A stretch of DNA of 64,000 nucleotides from Karalla daura (GCA_029224185.1 CM055191.1:24193491-24257490), one strand, 5' to 3'. Numbered from the stretch's first letter, positions 1 to 18,440 are shown. Made by a program: numbers and translations. The notes: generated by a model not told the origin, from the letters alone.

Positions 1-76
1 GTGAATCCTCTCGGTGTTCACAAAGGCTTCCGTGGTGTCGCCACCGTCGCCTGTCCCCCGTTGTCCTCCGTTGCAG

Positions 77-2531
77 TGAGGAAGTTCTCCGGCGTCCCCA
101 TGTGCGCCCTGCTGGCCAACAAGCGCTATGAGCTGCTGTACAACTGCGGCATCCAGCTGCTGCACATCTGCCGGCCGCTGGCAGCCTTCGAGTGTCTGAT
201 GGAGGCCGTGCAGGTCTACCACTCCAACCCGCGGCTGTGGCTGCGGCTGGCCGAGTGCTGCATCTCCGCCAACCGAAAGGTACCACCGCGCTCGCACCGA
301 GGCGGTCGGACGGCGAGTCTTCGGACAACCCCAGACTCTCCTCTCCTCTTCCTCCCCCGCCACGGGTCCATAAAGATAACGGCCTCTGTTTGTGTTTCCA
401 GGGCTCGGAGCAGGAGAGCAAAGGTTTGCCTTGTAAGAAGGGAATAGTCCAGTCCATTGTGGGTCAGGGATACCATCGTAAAATCATCCTGGCTTCCCAG
501 TCTGCCCAGAATGCCGTCTACAGGTCAGTGTTCGTTCCCGGTCTGCACGTGTCTCTCTAGCGATTAGCCGGTCTGCCCTTGCGGCTGGTGACGGCATGTG
601 GACGTGAGCCGTGTCTGTGTTTTTTCCCGCCGGGCAGCGAGGGCCAGTCAGCCGCCATCCCGGTCGCCAGCCTGGAGTTCGCCGCCATCTGCTTGCGCAA
701 CGCGCTGCTGCTGCTGCCCGAACACCAGCAGCAGCAGCAGCAGCAGGACTCCAAGACGGACGGCGGCACCAAGGGCTTCAGCCAGGCGGGGGGGGGCGTG
801 GAGAGCGGCGGCGAGAACAGCGACGCCTGCAGGTGGGGCGTCTCCGTCCACAAGCCCCGGCTCGGCCGAGGGGGCCCCGTCCTCACCTATCTGACCAATG
901 CTGCGTTTGCTGTTGTCTTCGCAGCGGGAAAGGTCAGGAGGCAGATAAGTTCCTGTCGGCGGCTCCGTCCTCCCCTCTCAAAAGGCAGGAGGTGGAAAAC
1001 CTCAGGTACGTGCGCGCCTCCACCCCTCACGTCTGCTCCTGCTCCGGCCTCGGGTCAGCAGATGCAACCGATCAGAAGCTGTGACCGTGATTCTCCCGGC
1101 ATGTCCCCCCCCACCCCCCCTCGACAAGCAAGTTAAAGTGTAACAGTTCAAGTCTGCGGACTTCAGGGCTTGACCCGGAGGGGTCGCAGCGTATGAAAGG
1201 GCACAGATTCGCCCGTAAAACCGGAGAACCCAACTTGCCTCCGGTGTAAGGTGGAGCAGCATGTAAAGAGGAAACCGTCACTCTGGCTGTTCCACTCCAG
1301 TGGACTACATCCGTGTGTTAACGGCATGTCAGCCTGCTGGGTTTTCCTGCAAAGTCTCTGTCTCCTGCAAGTGGCCTTGCAGCTGAAGGTTGCTTCAGGG
1401 CGAGGCACGAGTTCCCATTAATCTCCTATGGGGATTTTGGATCAGTTTCTGGACTCTGGTGGGGCCTGAGCGAGACCCGTATTAACGTCTGTAGCAGCTA
1501 TTCCTCAACCCAGCAGGAAATTAGGTAACTCGTACTCAAATCGTGCATTTTCGGTCAAATCATGTATTCCTGTGAAGACCACGTAGTTATATTAGAACAC
1601 CACAAGGTGGAGCCCGGAAACCTGTATTTTTCTGGAGTTGGGGCAATAGAGAATGGAGACTTTGAGTTTCTTCCCCTCCTCAGTCTTCACATTCAAACCC
1701 CTGTTCGGTGGCTTTCCTCTCTTCCTTCGCCCTCCCTGAAGGGCCTCTCCTCTAGCTAACGTTCGCACATACCTGTGGCGCCACCCACCGGAAACGGCCA
1801 CATTCTTTGACGTTTCCTATAGGAAGGTCCTCCTGTGTACTTTTAAAACCAATGTCAACAGTCTATTTGTGAAGGACGGAGGTGTCCTAGAACCGCAGAG
1901 CAGATCCGTCAAATGTACGACAGCCCCCCGTAACGCAGCTGTCCCGCGGCAGGTGCTCCATCCTGGCCTGCAGCGCCTATGTGGCGTTGACGCTGGGGGA
2001 CAACCTGATGGCCCTGCATCATGCGGAGAAGCTGCTCCATCAAGCCAAAGTGTCTGGATCTCTCAAGTAAGAGTCCCCCCCCCCCCATCGGCCTGCATTC
2101 AGCCGTTTGTAGCGCGCTGTGATCCTCCTCTTGCTCCGTCCAGGTTCCTGGGGCACCTCTACGCCGCCGAGGCCCTCATCTCGCTGGACAGGATCTCCGA
2201 CGCCATCGCCCACCTCAACCCCGAGAACGTCAACGATGTGTCGATGGGAGTGCTGGCCAGCGAGCAGGACCAAGGTCTGTGAGTCTCACACCCCCGACCA
2301 AACCGGCATCCTCGCTGGGCGCTTTCAACCCCCGTCTTGTCTCCGCTTTTCTGACAGGGTCCGACAAAGGAGACGAACCCGTGGAGTCCTGTGAGTCCGC
2401 CTTCTTTTTGCTCGCCTTAATGCCTCAGCTATGAGACATCGACGGGCCAGTTAAGATGAGCAGTTGAAAACCACTTCGATACTAAGAGCGAAACTCAAAT
2501 GCATCAAACAGGTTTTATACAATTATATGAC

Positions 2532-2581
<50 letters not shown>

Positions 2582-3454
2582 TGCGCAGCAGGGAAGCAGA
2601 CCCCCATGTTCTATCCCAGCAGTGTGACCTCAGCTCGGGCCATGATGCTCTTCAATCTCGGCAGTGCTTACTGCCTACGGAGCGAGTATGACAAGGCCCG
2701 GAAGTGCTTGCACCAGGTATCCAGGCTAGCTGCCAAAACATCAGCATATACGTGTAAAGCACATTGAAGTGATGCGAGTGGAATGCGAACCTTGGTGTCC
2801 ATCTGCATTTTGAAGATGCAGTTTGGCCCCCGAGGAAGGCACATTGATGGTCCACTCTCTTTAGGCGTACTTTATATTATTATGATCCAGTACTGATATG
2901 TATTCCTATGCGTTTGGGTTCTCAGGCTGCGTCTATGGTGAACACAAAGGAAATTCCACCCGAAGCCATCCTGCTGGGTGTTTACCTGGAGCTACAGAAT
3001 GGTGAGATCGATCGCTGACCTGTCCGGGGAAAAACAAAAGGCAGTTCAGTGACATCAAAAGACGAGGGGAATAGAATATGGCGACATTATATGAAAAATG
3101 CCCAGGGGTGTGTTCCCTGCCTTGGCCTTGGATGCGCTGGCACGCGCTCCAGCAGGCCCAGTGACTTTTTGGTCCGAACCTGAAAGCGCGATAGACGGGA
3201 CGTTTGACACTTGAGTGGTGTGTGACACTTCTTGATGCAGTCCGAGTGATTGAGTGGTAACCCCGGGCCCCTCCCTCTCTCCCGTGCCCTCAGGGAACAC
3301 TCAGCTGGCCCTGCAGATCATCAAACGTAACCAGCTGCTGCCCACCGCAGTCCAGAGGTTCTCCCCAGACACCCGCAAGAAGCCTGTGCCGCCGTTCCAG
3401 TCGGTCCAGCCCATCCAGCTGCCCTCCTCCTTCACGCCGCTGCAGCGCAAATGA
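77..3454 (+). CDS. cnot10: CCR4-NOT transcription complex subunit 10, 3' part
   Basis: CNOT10 is a TPR-type subunit of the CCR4-NOT deadenylase. In human it pairs with CNOT11 and docks on the N-terminal part of CNOT1, in cytoplasmic mRNA decay. Ten exons are readable: 77-279, 402-523, 638-832, 925-1005, 1953-2066, 2144-2274, 2358-2390, 2589-2716, 2926-3001 and 3294-3454 (stop TGA). All have AG/GT borders and the phases close, giving 413 residues with no frameshift. Diagnostic blocks are CALLANKRYELLYNCGIQLL, KKGIVQSIVGQGYHRKI, ACSAYVALTLGDNLMALHH, FLGHLYAAEALISLDRISDA, MLFNLGSAYCLRSEYDKAR and LALQIIKRNQLLP, all as in vertebrate CNOT10. The N-terminal half lies left of the window. A (CAG)7 glutamine tract sits in exon 638-832. 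The gene is tail to tail with kpna5. Confidence 0.95.
726..746 (+). repeat. (CAG)7 coding tract, polyglutamine in cnot10
   Basis: Seven uninterrupted CAG codons follow a His codon in the third readable cnot10 exon. From memory, human CNOT10 has only about two glutamines here, so this is a lineage expansion in a linker between TPR segments. Confidence 0.85.
2535..2577 (+). repeat. (TG)n microsatellite abutting a cnot10 3' splice site
   Basis: About 21 TG units end roughly 10 bases before the acceptor AG of the cnot10 exon that starts at 2589. The tract occupies the place of the usual pyrimidine tract. Confidence 0.9.
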
Positions 3455-3642
3455 GCTTCAGAGGCTGTCGCCCCCCCCCCGACTGGCCGCAAAACAAACA
3501 AACAAACAAATCATAGAACTCCATACGTACAGAATCATAAACACTCATCCCTGAGAATGGATCCTGGCTACTGACTAAGGAGAAGGGTAAAGCCTCAGGT
3601 GCAGTTTTGACTTTTTATTCCTGTGATTGGCTGTTATGCAAC

Positions 3643-3648
3643 AATAAA
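3643..3648 (+). terminator. cnot10 polyadenylation signal AATAAA
   Basis: A canonical AATAAA lies 189 bases after the cnot10 stop codon and is followed by T/G-rich sequence (gtgtttctgtgctg). This implies a short 3' UTR of about 200 bases. Confidence 0.75.
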
Positions 3649-3669
3649 GATTTTATTTACTGGTAGAAA

Positions 3670-5404
3670 GGTGTTTCTGTGCTGCAGTGTATGCACTGGG
3701 AGGGGGGGGGGGGGGTCTGTGTCAGATGGGCCTTTAGACTGAATAGTAAAGGATGGCAAGCAGAGCTCAGACCTTTCATGACGGGCAGTTATCGTGTTTT
3801 ATCACAGATGGACGCAGATGCGTGACTCCTGATGTGGTGTTGCTTCATTTGGACCTTTTTTATGGCTTGACTGGTTATAATGCATAATAATGCATCGTTA
3901 CATGCAGCCTCTGTGTCATTTGCAGTTAATTTGGTGTCCTTCAGCCAAGGTTTGTGGAGGAACAAGGTCCCCAAGCAATGCATTACAGAGAGGAAAAAAA
4001 CTAGTGTTCAAACACACTGGAAAGATTATATCACCATCCCTATACCTCACTTGGTCTCGCTTGGATAACACAGTACAATGTACATTCAGTATAGCAGGAA
4101 ATGTCTTTATTACGGCGGCACTCATTCAATATTGCATTTACTAAACAAAAGGTCGTTAAAAAGCCGAATGGCAGCTGACGGGAAGGACTTCCTGCTCCGT
4201 CCAGTTTGTGACCGGAGGCACCGTCCGGAGACTTCGGGTTGTGTTGCAGGTGAGAGTCGTTGACCAGGACGTTCTTCAGTTTCAGCATCCTCGCCTCAGC
4301 CCCGATGGTGGAGCTCCCCTCCCGATTCGTTCGTCCAGCCTGTCCCTGTCCGCAGAGCGAACCCGCCTCAGATAGAAATCCTAGCACTCGTGTGAGAGGA
4401 GAGGGCATCGTCACCTCTGATGCTGGTCTGATACGCCAGAGGGTCCACGGGCGTTCTCACATTTGGTCTTGCGTAGGAGAGGGCTCTCGGGTGATTTCAT
4501 AGTGTGGGAGGCAAGGGCACCAGGGTCCTCAGGAGGGCTTCGGACATTGGCTCTGATGCAAACAGTGCATAGAAGTCGACTGGCAGTGGCCATCATCTCT
4601 TTACTCGCATGATGAAAGGAAATTGTGTGTGCATGGGGGGGGGGAAGAAGTGTGGCGCACACACCCTAACCCTACCCAAAACGAAATGATCCGAAACGAA
4701 CCAAATGAATGTGCCCGCCATCGTCTGCGTTTGTGCCCCGGGCACACTATGAAAACGAGGTGGCAAGCCGCACTTCGTAGCTGCCGTCCCGGGAAACGAC
4801 TGCGCAAGGGATCCTAGGGGGTCGCACCACTGAAACGCCTACCTGCGCCGCACCGGCTGACGTGGTCTTTCGGCCTAGTCGCGCCTTAGCTTCTCCAGGT
4901 CTTGTCCTCCAGGTCTTGTCGGCAGAAAAAGAGTGGAGGAAGAGGCAGTTCTCGATTTGCTAAATCCGAGTTCATCCATCTCATCTCGCCGATCTTTTAC
5001 CACAATCCTATCGCATACGTTGTATACGTACGGGAGTCTGAGGAGCCTGTTGTCCTGAGATAGTCCAGGGACCTCCCAGTTCATATGACGAGGACGGGAC
5101 AGGGTCCGCAAAGAGCAACCTCGTTGCGACCGCGCGCCGCCAAGTGGTCTCGTTCCGGTGACACGCCAGGGGTAGGACGTTGACCAGAGACTCAACAGCA
5201 TACCTCGAGTGACGCTTCAGCAGGAGCTGATGAGGGCGAATCCCCGTCCGACTTGGGGAGTATTGCTTCGACAGCCATGAGGACCTCAGAATGGAAACTC
5301 TTAGGTTTGAAACCGTGGAACAATAATTGCCTCTAGACTCTTACCATGGCCTCCCATAGGATTCTAGGTGAAGGTACTTCGGACCATGGCCATTTTAGAG
5401 CATT
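3670..5404. other. Gene-free spacer between the convergent cnot10 and kpna5 genes
   Basis: I see no exon with sensible splice sites and no recognisable repeat family. There are short G runs near 3702-3715 and 4635-4645. ORFs here are short and have no recognisable motif. Confidence 0.5.
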
Positions 5405-5625
5405 TTAGTGCATGTATGCATGCATGCATGCATGCATGTATGCATGCATGCATGCATGCATGTATGTATGTATGCATGCATGCATGCATACATACATACA
5501 TACATACATACATGCATGCATGCATGCATGTATGTATGTATGCATGCATGCATGCATACATGTATGTATGCATGCATGTATGTATGTATGCATGCATGTA
5601 TGCATGCAGGTATGTATGTATGTGA
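5405..5625. repeat. Compound tetranucleotide microsatellite (ATGC/ATGT)n
   Basis: About 220 bases alternate between TGCA-type and TGTA-type tetramers, switching strand phase in the middle. ORFs reading Met-His-Ala-Cys repeats here are artefacts. It lies just beyond the likely kpna5 3' end. Confidence 0.9.
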
Positions 5626-5721
5626 GTGTGTATCGACTCCACAAAAATGCAGTCAGCGTAACCCGGTGAAAGGAAAGAGAACAGAAGCAGAAGTGAATGC
5701 ACATTCATATCCAACACAAAA

Positions 5722-5727
5722 TTTAAT
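5722..5727 (-). terminator. Possible kpna5 polyadenylation signal ATTAAA
   Basis: On the minus strand ATTAAA is the first hexamer of this kind that I noticed downstream of the kpna5 stop. It would give a 3' UTR of about 1.25 kb ending just before the 5405-5625 microsatellite. This rests on the hexamer alone. Confidence 0.35.
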
Positions 5728-5758
5728 TCTTGTAGCATAATATAGGCATGTATCCCCG

Positions 5759-5759
5759 C

Positions 5760-5815
<56 letters not shown>
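5759..5815. repeat. (GA)n microsatellite
   Basis: About 57 bases of nearly pure GA dinucleotides with one GG interruption. It lies inside the presumed kpna5 3' UTR, where it would be transcribed as (UC)n. Confidence 0.85.
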
Positions 5816-5817
<2 letters not shown>

Positions 5818-6860
5818 TGTCGACCGGCAGCCTGACCAGGCTCCACGGTCAGACCTGTGACATACCCGTTGGGTAACGGGACAGACCGCAGACTGTGCAC
5901 CACAACAACTTCTACTGTACACGTACTGCCGGGGGTTCTCCCCAATATACAATATCTACCGAGAGCCGCGAGAACGGCGTGTTCGCTCCCTGGCGGGAGG
6001 AAACGAAAACCAAAAACAAAACAAAACAAAAGGAAAGATACAATCATACCGGGCGGGAATACTGGAAAGCTATCCGAGACCGACTGTGCTCGATGACGCG
6101 TTACTCTCGGCTCGCCCGACCGAGATCGATTCGCGAGACTCGGTTCCCCGCAACTTATTGTTTTCAAACGAGACGGAGGAAGAAATCAGTTGTGGGCGGA
6201 GCCGGGAGAAATAAATAAGGAGCGGGACGGCCGACCCCTCGCGCGAGGACAGCCTCAAATGAACCGGGGGGCGCGTACCGGCGGAGACACCGAGGGTGCA
6301 GAACAGTCCGAGAACGTGGTTGCACGTCGTCTTCCTACGGAGAGAGCGAAACGCTTCCTCACATGTATATATAATATACATCCCTATACAATCCTCTTAG
6401 AACAACGGGGGAGAGGAGGGAGGCGGAGGAGCGCGTGCTCCCGCAGGACAGCAGTCCTGGATTCACAACCTCCCGACAAAGGACCTCCTCCAACCCCCAA
6501 ATCTGAAATCTCGTGCCCTTCTCTTTCTTTGAGGGCTTCTCAGTTTCTCCATCTTTCTCGAGGCTGAGGAGGTAGTTTTGCACGGAGGAGGGCTTCCGAT
6601 TTCGAGACTCCAGATTCCAATTGTAACAGAATTATCGTCAGCCTCAATAAGAGCCTCAATAAGAGTCGCAAGGAGTCAAAGGAATTCTTTCTTTCACACA
6701 TATCCGCTTCAGGTCTCTTCAGTCCAATGGCGGCAGACGCAGCAAGGCCGAAGCCTCCCTTTCAGGCACAAACAGTCCCATCACCTCTGCCCCCTCCGCA
6801 GCGCAGGTCGTGAGGCCGTGATATGGATCTGGCGAGGGAGCGCGGGTGACGTCTGGGCCC

Positions 6861-6885
6861 GGGGGGGGGGGGGGGGGGGGGGGGG
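6861..6885. repeat. Long G homopolymer, C run in the kpna5 3' UTR
   Basis: About 25 consecutive G on the plus strand in a G-rich context, roughly 90 bases past the kpna5 stop. On the kpna5 mRNA it is a poly-C tract. Homopolymers of this size are poorly resolved by most sequencers, so the length is unreliable. Confidence 0.8.
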
Positions 6886-6970
6886 CGGGGCGTCCCTGGG
6901 GCCGCCGGGGGCTCGCGCCTCTGACGGGAGCGGGGGAGAGGGGCCGCCAGGAGGTACGGGGCGGGGGAGG

Positions 6971-13050
<6,080 letters not shown>

Positions 13051-13137
13051 GGTGTCTTCCCCCGGTGGACTACAGCTGAAAAACGCGGGCATTCCACTGT
13101 CAAACGCTGAGGATTTATCACTGTCACGGTGCAGTTT

Positions 13138-13145
13138 ACTTCCGG
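13138..13145 (-). promoter_or_regulatory. ETS-type site CCGGAAGT upstream of the kpna5 start
   Basis: On the minus strand CCGGAAGT lies about 90 bases before the kpna5 ATG (13050). A pyrimidine-rich stretch ending in TTTTTCAG, which could be an acceptor, lies between them, so the ATG exon may not be the first exon. No TATA box is visible. Confidence 0.35.
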
Positions 13146-13159
13146 TGATCAATAGACGA

Positions 13160-14099
13160 TTCTGACCCCGAACAGTTTGCTTGGATTTAAGTTGGCGGCC
13201 TCATGTGATTTCCAACTGGAAAACTCGTTTACCACAAAGAGCAAAAACGGAGAACAGAATACTCCTAAGCACTTCCTGGATTGTAGAGCATACCTGAGCA
13301 TTGAAAAAATAATGGAGTTACACGCAAAGCACAGATAATAAACATGTTTTGGTGCTTCAAATGAGCCACCTTACCTCGATGACGGCAGAATATTGGCATC
13401 GTGATAACAAGGTTTACTGGTCACCTGATGATCTTAACAGGTATGCACTGAACAGGTGTCTCTCCCACTAAGCGTATTATTGGTAGCTTGGCAAAGCATG
13501 AGAGATCTCTTAGAATGTCCATGATTACATTGTCACAACACTGAGAAATTGTGCAAAGGCTGGCAACAACCCTCACTTGCAATCGGTCCGTTTGAGCAGT
13601 CAGTAAGCATGCATGAAATCCAAACAATCCTATCAATGCTACTTAAATTTTGGAAATTCAGTCAAGTGTTTTCTTGAAATGGCACCAGATATTTGGAACA
13701 CACATTTTCCGAACCTTTAGCTATGTCGCTAGCCCCTTCGCCGATGCTTTATGTCTCGGTGGTATTAGCTCACTTTCGATGAAATGCCACAGTTTGAGTG
13801 AAAGATTTCCAACAGCAGATTGATACCGGACGATGGTTGTTGGTTTATTACCTGAAAATGCGTCCTGCGGCGCAATGTCTCTCTAGCTCCCAGTGTTCCG
13901 TCCCTCTGAGACTCTGGGACAGAAAATGGCTTCCTGCTCAAAATCCCACCAAGCCCCGCGAGGCAACAACACATGGCGTCACTTCCGCCCCCCACCCGCT
14001 CAAGTCTGATCCATGGTCTGAGCGTGTATTATCGTACATAGGCATAATAAAGAGTAGACGCCGCCTCGACCGCTACTAACCTACTGGCGCTGACGAGCC
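13160..14099. other. kpna5 5' flank, no gene recognised
   Basis: No ORF with family motifs and no clear repeat. The right edge is set by the inverted end of the THAP/P-type transposon at 14100. Confidence 0.4.
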
Positions 14100-16371
14100 G
14101 TGGGGCCGCCATCTTGGAAAGGTCAGTGGCCCTACTCAGTGTAATCTGCTTGACAGGCGCAGTGACGTGTCAGCGCAATTAATCAATCATAACTCGCTGA
14201 ATACCTCACTGATTTTCACGATTTTTTTTGCTGCAAACGTCGCCCATGTAGTTATGACACAGGGCACATGGTTTGGCATTTATTAATAATCAAAGTTGAC
14301 AAAACAATTATAGAATAATCTGATATATGATATATGGGATGTATGATTGGTATTTTGCAAAACACACAATGCAGAAACAGATATGCATGATAGCATGATA
14401 TATAGAGAGATGATATATAGATGTAGATATATGGACAGTGTTACATAACAATAAAAAAGAGTGGCAACCAAAAGGAACTAGAACAAAGCCTGGATAATAA
14501 ATTAGGAGGGGAAGGAAGTGGAAATACCTCTACACACACTTATCTTGTGTTTTAGACTCTCATAACAAAGAAAGAATAAAACTGTACAATCTCAAGTTTA
14601 ATACAAGAAACTGACACCCCCTCGCCCCAAACCATATTTACACATTTACAAAGTTGCTTTTGACATGGGCTAAAACCAGCAGATCGAGCAGGTCTCAGCA
14701 GGTCAAGAGAGGTGAGTCTGGCAATGTGGTGCAGCCTTATCTTCAGAAAGACACAGCATGTGACAACAAGTTGGAATGATGGTTGTTGATCCCAAATTGT
14801 GTCGCCACCCAAATTGTGTCACCACAATGTGTTCCCCAAGAAGAAAGACATCCTCCTTTCCAATCTCCTCCTGGATGACGTGTGTGACCGTCAACAGCTT
14901 TGGAGGTTGCTTGGTCGGAGCTTGGTGAATCACCCTCTCTGCAGCTTTCAGCACCTTCACTGTGACTTCTGATGGAACTACTGGGCCACTGTTGTTTTTC
15001 AGGGTTAGAAGGTAGTAGCCCTCATCAAATGACAATAGTATACTGTAGCACCAAGCTACAAGCTCAAGCTACCAAGCTCGCACGGCACACACATCATACA
15101 TATCACAGGATTCCTAAACTTGGAGCAGTTCAGGAATCATCAGCATCAACATGTCGATGTTAATGACAAATCCAATGACAGACAAGTACCTGCAAAATAA
15201 AAAAGTTTTATTACTCTGATCATGGCAAAATAAGACACCTTAAGAAATCACCATATAATTTTGTTCATTCATTTTGTTCAGAACAGTAAAGTGAATTTTC
15301 CATTGCATCCATCAGTAAATGAAAATGGTAAACAGCTACCAGGATGGATAGATAATTAGTTTGCGTCCATGTTTTTTGTAATGGGATCAGTTCTTTGTAT
15401 ATTTGTAGGACACTTAGCTGACAACAATGAAATTGCAGAATTGGGAGAACATGATGAACAGATATAAAAACACATGTAATACATACCATTTTGACACCTA
15501 TCTGTACTTTATATTGTGTAAAACTCTAGAAGCATCTAGGACCTAAAACACACCTGAAACATTGTCGGTAATTCAAAAGTCAACACTGATTTCGAAATAA
15601 ATCCATCATGTTGGCATACTTACTATTATGACACTTGTGTGGAACTGAATACAAAACAATTTGAACAGAGGCAAAACTAAAGCAAAAAATGTAACAGTAA
15701 CGTCATATGAACCTGATGCAGAGAACGGAGCATCTTAAGAACTCAGTGTATAAGAGAACAGTGCTGAACTCATGTCATGAACTTTTCATGCGTGACTTAC
15801 AAGCACTATTTTAATAGACCTCTTATATTGATGAAGAAGTGTTCCATCTGTCGTCACCCAAGTGAGCAAGTACTCCCTGGATCTTGACAAAAACGCTTTC
15901 CTCTCCATCCTATTCAAAACACCCAAGGGAGTTTTAAATCCTTTGGCACGAGGATTGCGTCAATTCATGGTGTTGAACCGCCTGTCAATGATCTATTAAG
16001 AAGTAATATTGCAGGGTTTCATATGGTATCAGATAGTTTAAATCAATACTCATCTATTCAAAATATACAGTACAGTACTTATTTCTAAACTGTATGTTTA
16101 ACATGTAAACATTACAAGTATTATGATTTGCCACACTTCCTACTCTCCATAGGACTGCTTTGTACTACAGCAAAATTCACACAGATTACCAATACATACA
16201 GATTACAATACAATGATACAACCAGTAATAAAATTCATTCTTACTTGTGAAAAGTAATTCTGCTGAAAATACTCTGCCAATTTGGACAGCAATACACCGC
16301 ACAGTGTTCAGGCATCCTGCTTTGGTTGTTTACATTAAAATGACCTTCTCAAGATGGCAGCCACATTTCTC
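14100..16371 (-). mobile_element. Degenerate THAP/P-element-type DNA transposon
   Basis: The two ends are imperfect inverted repeats of about 25 bases. The left reads GTGGGGCCGCCATCTTGG then AAAGGTCA, and the right, reverse complemented, reads GTGGCTGCCATCTTGAGAAG then GTCA. The interior is AT-rich and holds a transposase C-terminal fragment on the minus strand. I see no clear target duplication. The assignment rests on the inverted ends, the LKNNSGPVVPS-like motif, and the THAP exon in a related copy at 20.5 kb. Confidence 0.55.
14703..15035 (-). pseudogene. THAP/P-type transposase C-terminal fragment
   Basis: A 110-codon ORF contains YLLTLKNNSGPVVPSEVTVK followed by VLKAAERVIHQ. This resembles the conserved C-terminal motif of P-element/THAP9-like transposases (LK.RGGL..PS then a helix ending in a Glu/Phe-rich stretch). 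No catalytic core or THAP domain is joined to it in this copy. It could instead be an unrecognised host fragment. Confidence 0.4.
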
Positions 16372-16374
16372 ACG

Positions 16375-16595
16375 CCCGACTGTGGAAGGACGTGCCTACA
16401 GTGCCGCCATCTTGAAACAGGGCTAGCGGAGGCAGCGGTGCATGACAATCTATGGAGAAAAGAGGGACCAGTCAATCTCAAAGTAGAATTATTTGCTGAA
16501 TTTTTAACCAATTTCCAAACGGTTTGATTTGTAAAAGATGTCACACATAAAGCTACAATATAGAATGCTTGGTTCTTTTAAAAATACTTTTTTTA
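16375..16595. mobile_element. Terminal fragment of the THAP/P-type repeat family
   Basis: The motif GTGCCTACAGTGCCGCCATC is followed by ttgaaacagggc and a shared segment (caatttccaaacggtttgat) that recurs at 25.6-25.8 kb. It lies immediately next to the right end of the 14.1-16.4 kb element, so two family members abut. Confidence 0.55.
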
Positions 16596-16659
16596 CCACC
16601 CAACATGTAAGCTCCACACTTCCAGACTTCTGCTCGTTGTATAGATGCTCTATAACTTC

Positions 16660-17720
16660 AACTCTATTTGTTTTAAGTGCCAGTTCATAACAGCCGTTAT
16701 CTCAAGGCACTTTACAAAGAGAGCAACAATATGTACATAGTAAAAAACCCTTGGCCTTAGACACTCGCAAAGGCTGAGGAACAACAAAAAAAACCCTGAT
16801 AGGGAAAAAAAGGGGAGAAATCTCAGGGTGTGAGACAGAGGAAGGGATCCTCAACCTCACCCAGGACTAACAGGTGGGCACAAGCAAGACAGTATAGAGA
16901 GATACATGTACTGATGGCTAACAGTTTAGAATATAGATCAGAAGTCGAATCAGTCCAAAGTAGAAAAGTGCATGTAGCAGGAAGAGTCGGGTTGAAGGGC
17001 AAAGTCCTGGATCCAACTCAGCATCTATGGGATCTGGGAGGAAGAAAGCACTACTACTACTCTTGAAGGTAGCGAGGGTGTCTGCCTCCTGGACTGAGAC
17101 TGGTAAGAGGTTCCACGGGAGAGGGCCTTGGTAGCTGAAGGCTCTGGCTCCAAATCTAGACTTAGAGATTCTTGGAACCACAAGTAGGCCTGCATTCAGA
17201 GAATGGAGTGTCCTAGTGGGGGCAATTGGGTTTATTAGGTCTGAAATATAAGACGGTGCCAAACCATGAAGAATCCTGAATCCTGAATGGTACAGGAAGC
17301 CAGTGCAAGGAGGCCAGAACCAGAGAGATATGATCTCTCTGTCTAGTTTTAGTCAGGACACAAGCTGCCACATTCTGAATGAGATGAGTTCTCAGCGACT
17401 TATTGGAGCTTCCAGCCCATAAATAGTTGCAGTAGTCCAGCCTGGAAGTAACAGAGGCTGGACCAGCTGTTCTGCTGCATGGAGAGGGACTACGTGCCTA
17501 ATTTTAGTGATATTGCGGAGATGGAAGTAGGCAGTGTGTGAGATAAATTTTACGTGGGAACTAAAAGATAGGTCTTGATCAAAGCTAACACCTAGGTTCT
17601 CGGTGGTGGCAGAAGGAGTAGCAAATCTTTTGTAGTGCTGTGGCAGCAGATAAAGAGTCACGTAGGTGTTTTGGACCTATGAGCAGTGACTCTGACTTCA
17701 GAAGGAGGAAGTTAGAAGTG
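16660..17720 (-). mobile_element. L2-type LINE, 3' part
   Basis: Minus-strand ORF pieces match the copy at 18.45-20.2 kb: APSYISDLINPIAPTRTLHS and GARAFSYQGPLPWNLLPVSV near 16918-17262, and ENLGVSFDQDLSFSSHVKFI near 17392-17661. The 3' UTR with the conserved aagtgccagttcataacag lies at the low-coordinate end. Several frame breaks and a 5' truncation show it is dead. Confidence 0.85.
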
Positions 17721-17739
17721 CTCTAATGAGCACTGTATA

Positions 17740-18440
17740 GAAACCAGATCTTGTGAGATCATTTTTCACTGGATTGGTACATAACAACACTAACAATATA
17801 ATAAGAATCCCAGTACCAGTAATAAAATACATTAACAAAATCTAATAAATATTAACAATACTAATAATTCGATAAAGAATATAATGATAATAAGAGTGAT
17901 GGTGAGAACAGCAATAACAAAACCAATTATAATAAAATACACTATTATACTATCATACAACTGACTGTGATATAATAATTATATAATTATACCAACATAA
18001 AAAGACAAAATTTCAAAAAGTATGTAATTATAACATAACACTAACATAATCATATTTGACGTTATTGAAAAAGTAAACCATCAAAAATACAATTAAGCAT
18101 GGAGCAATGAATGCTGATGCCATAGAAAAGTCACAGTTTTCTTAGGTTCCACTATAACACCTTCTTAATTCTCTACTGGGAGTAAAATGGGTCCTGCTGT
18201 TGGGACTTCAAGAAGGCCTACCATCTTTTATTTTTCTCCCACCCACTTAAAATAAAACCATGATTGGTCAATTCTTCCATCACTCTTCAGATCAAAACAC
18301 ATAGCTTGGCCTTCCCCGAGATTCGTGAAGTCCTAACCAATCAATGAGCAAGCTAACCGGGCTTCAATAAAGACGGACGATTCTGATTGGATAACATGTT
18401 TCAGGACACTAAAATATATATATATAATACAATATAATAT
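17740..18440. other. AT-rich spacer between two L2 copies
   Basis: AT-rich sequence with many TAATAATA-like runs. No gene or repeat family is recognised. Confidence 0.4.

Noticed and set aside
579..1136. A 185-codon plus-strand ORF across cnot10 exons
   Set aside because: It reads through introns in a frame that does not match the conserved cnot10 protein.
5364..6167. A 267-codon minus-strand ORF with Met-His-Ala-Cys and Ser-Leu repeats
   Set aside because: It is produced by tetranucleotide and GA microsatellites, has no protein-family motif, and has repeats open in many frames.
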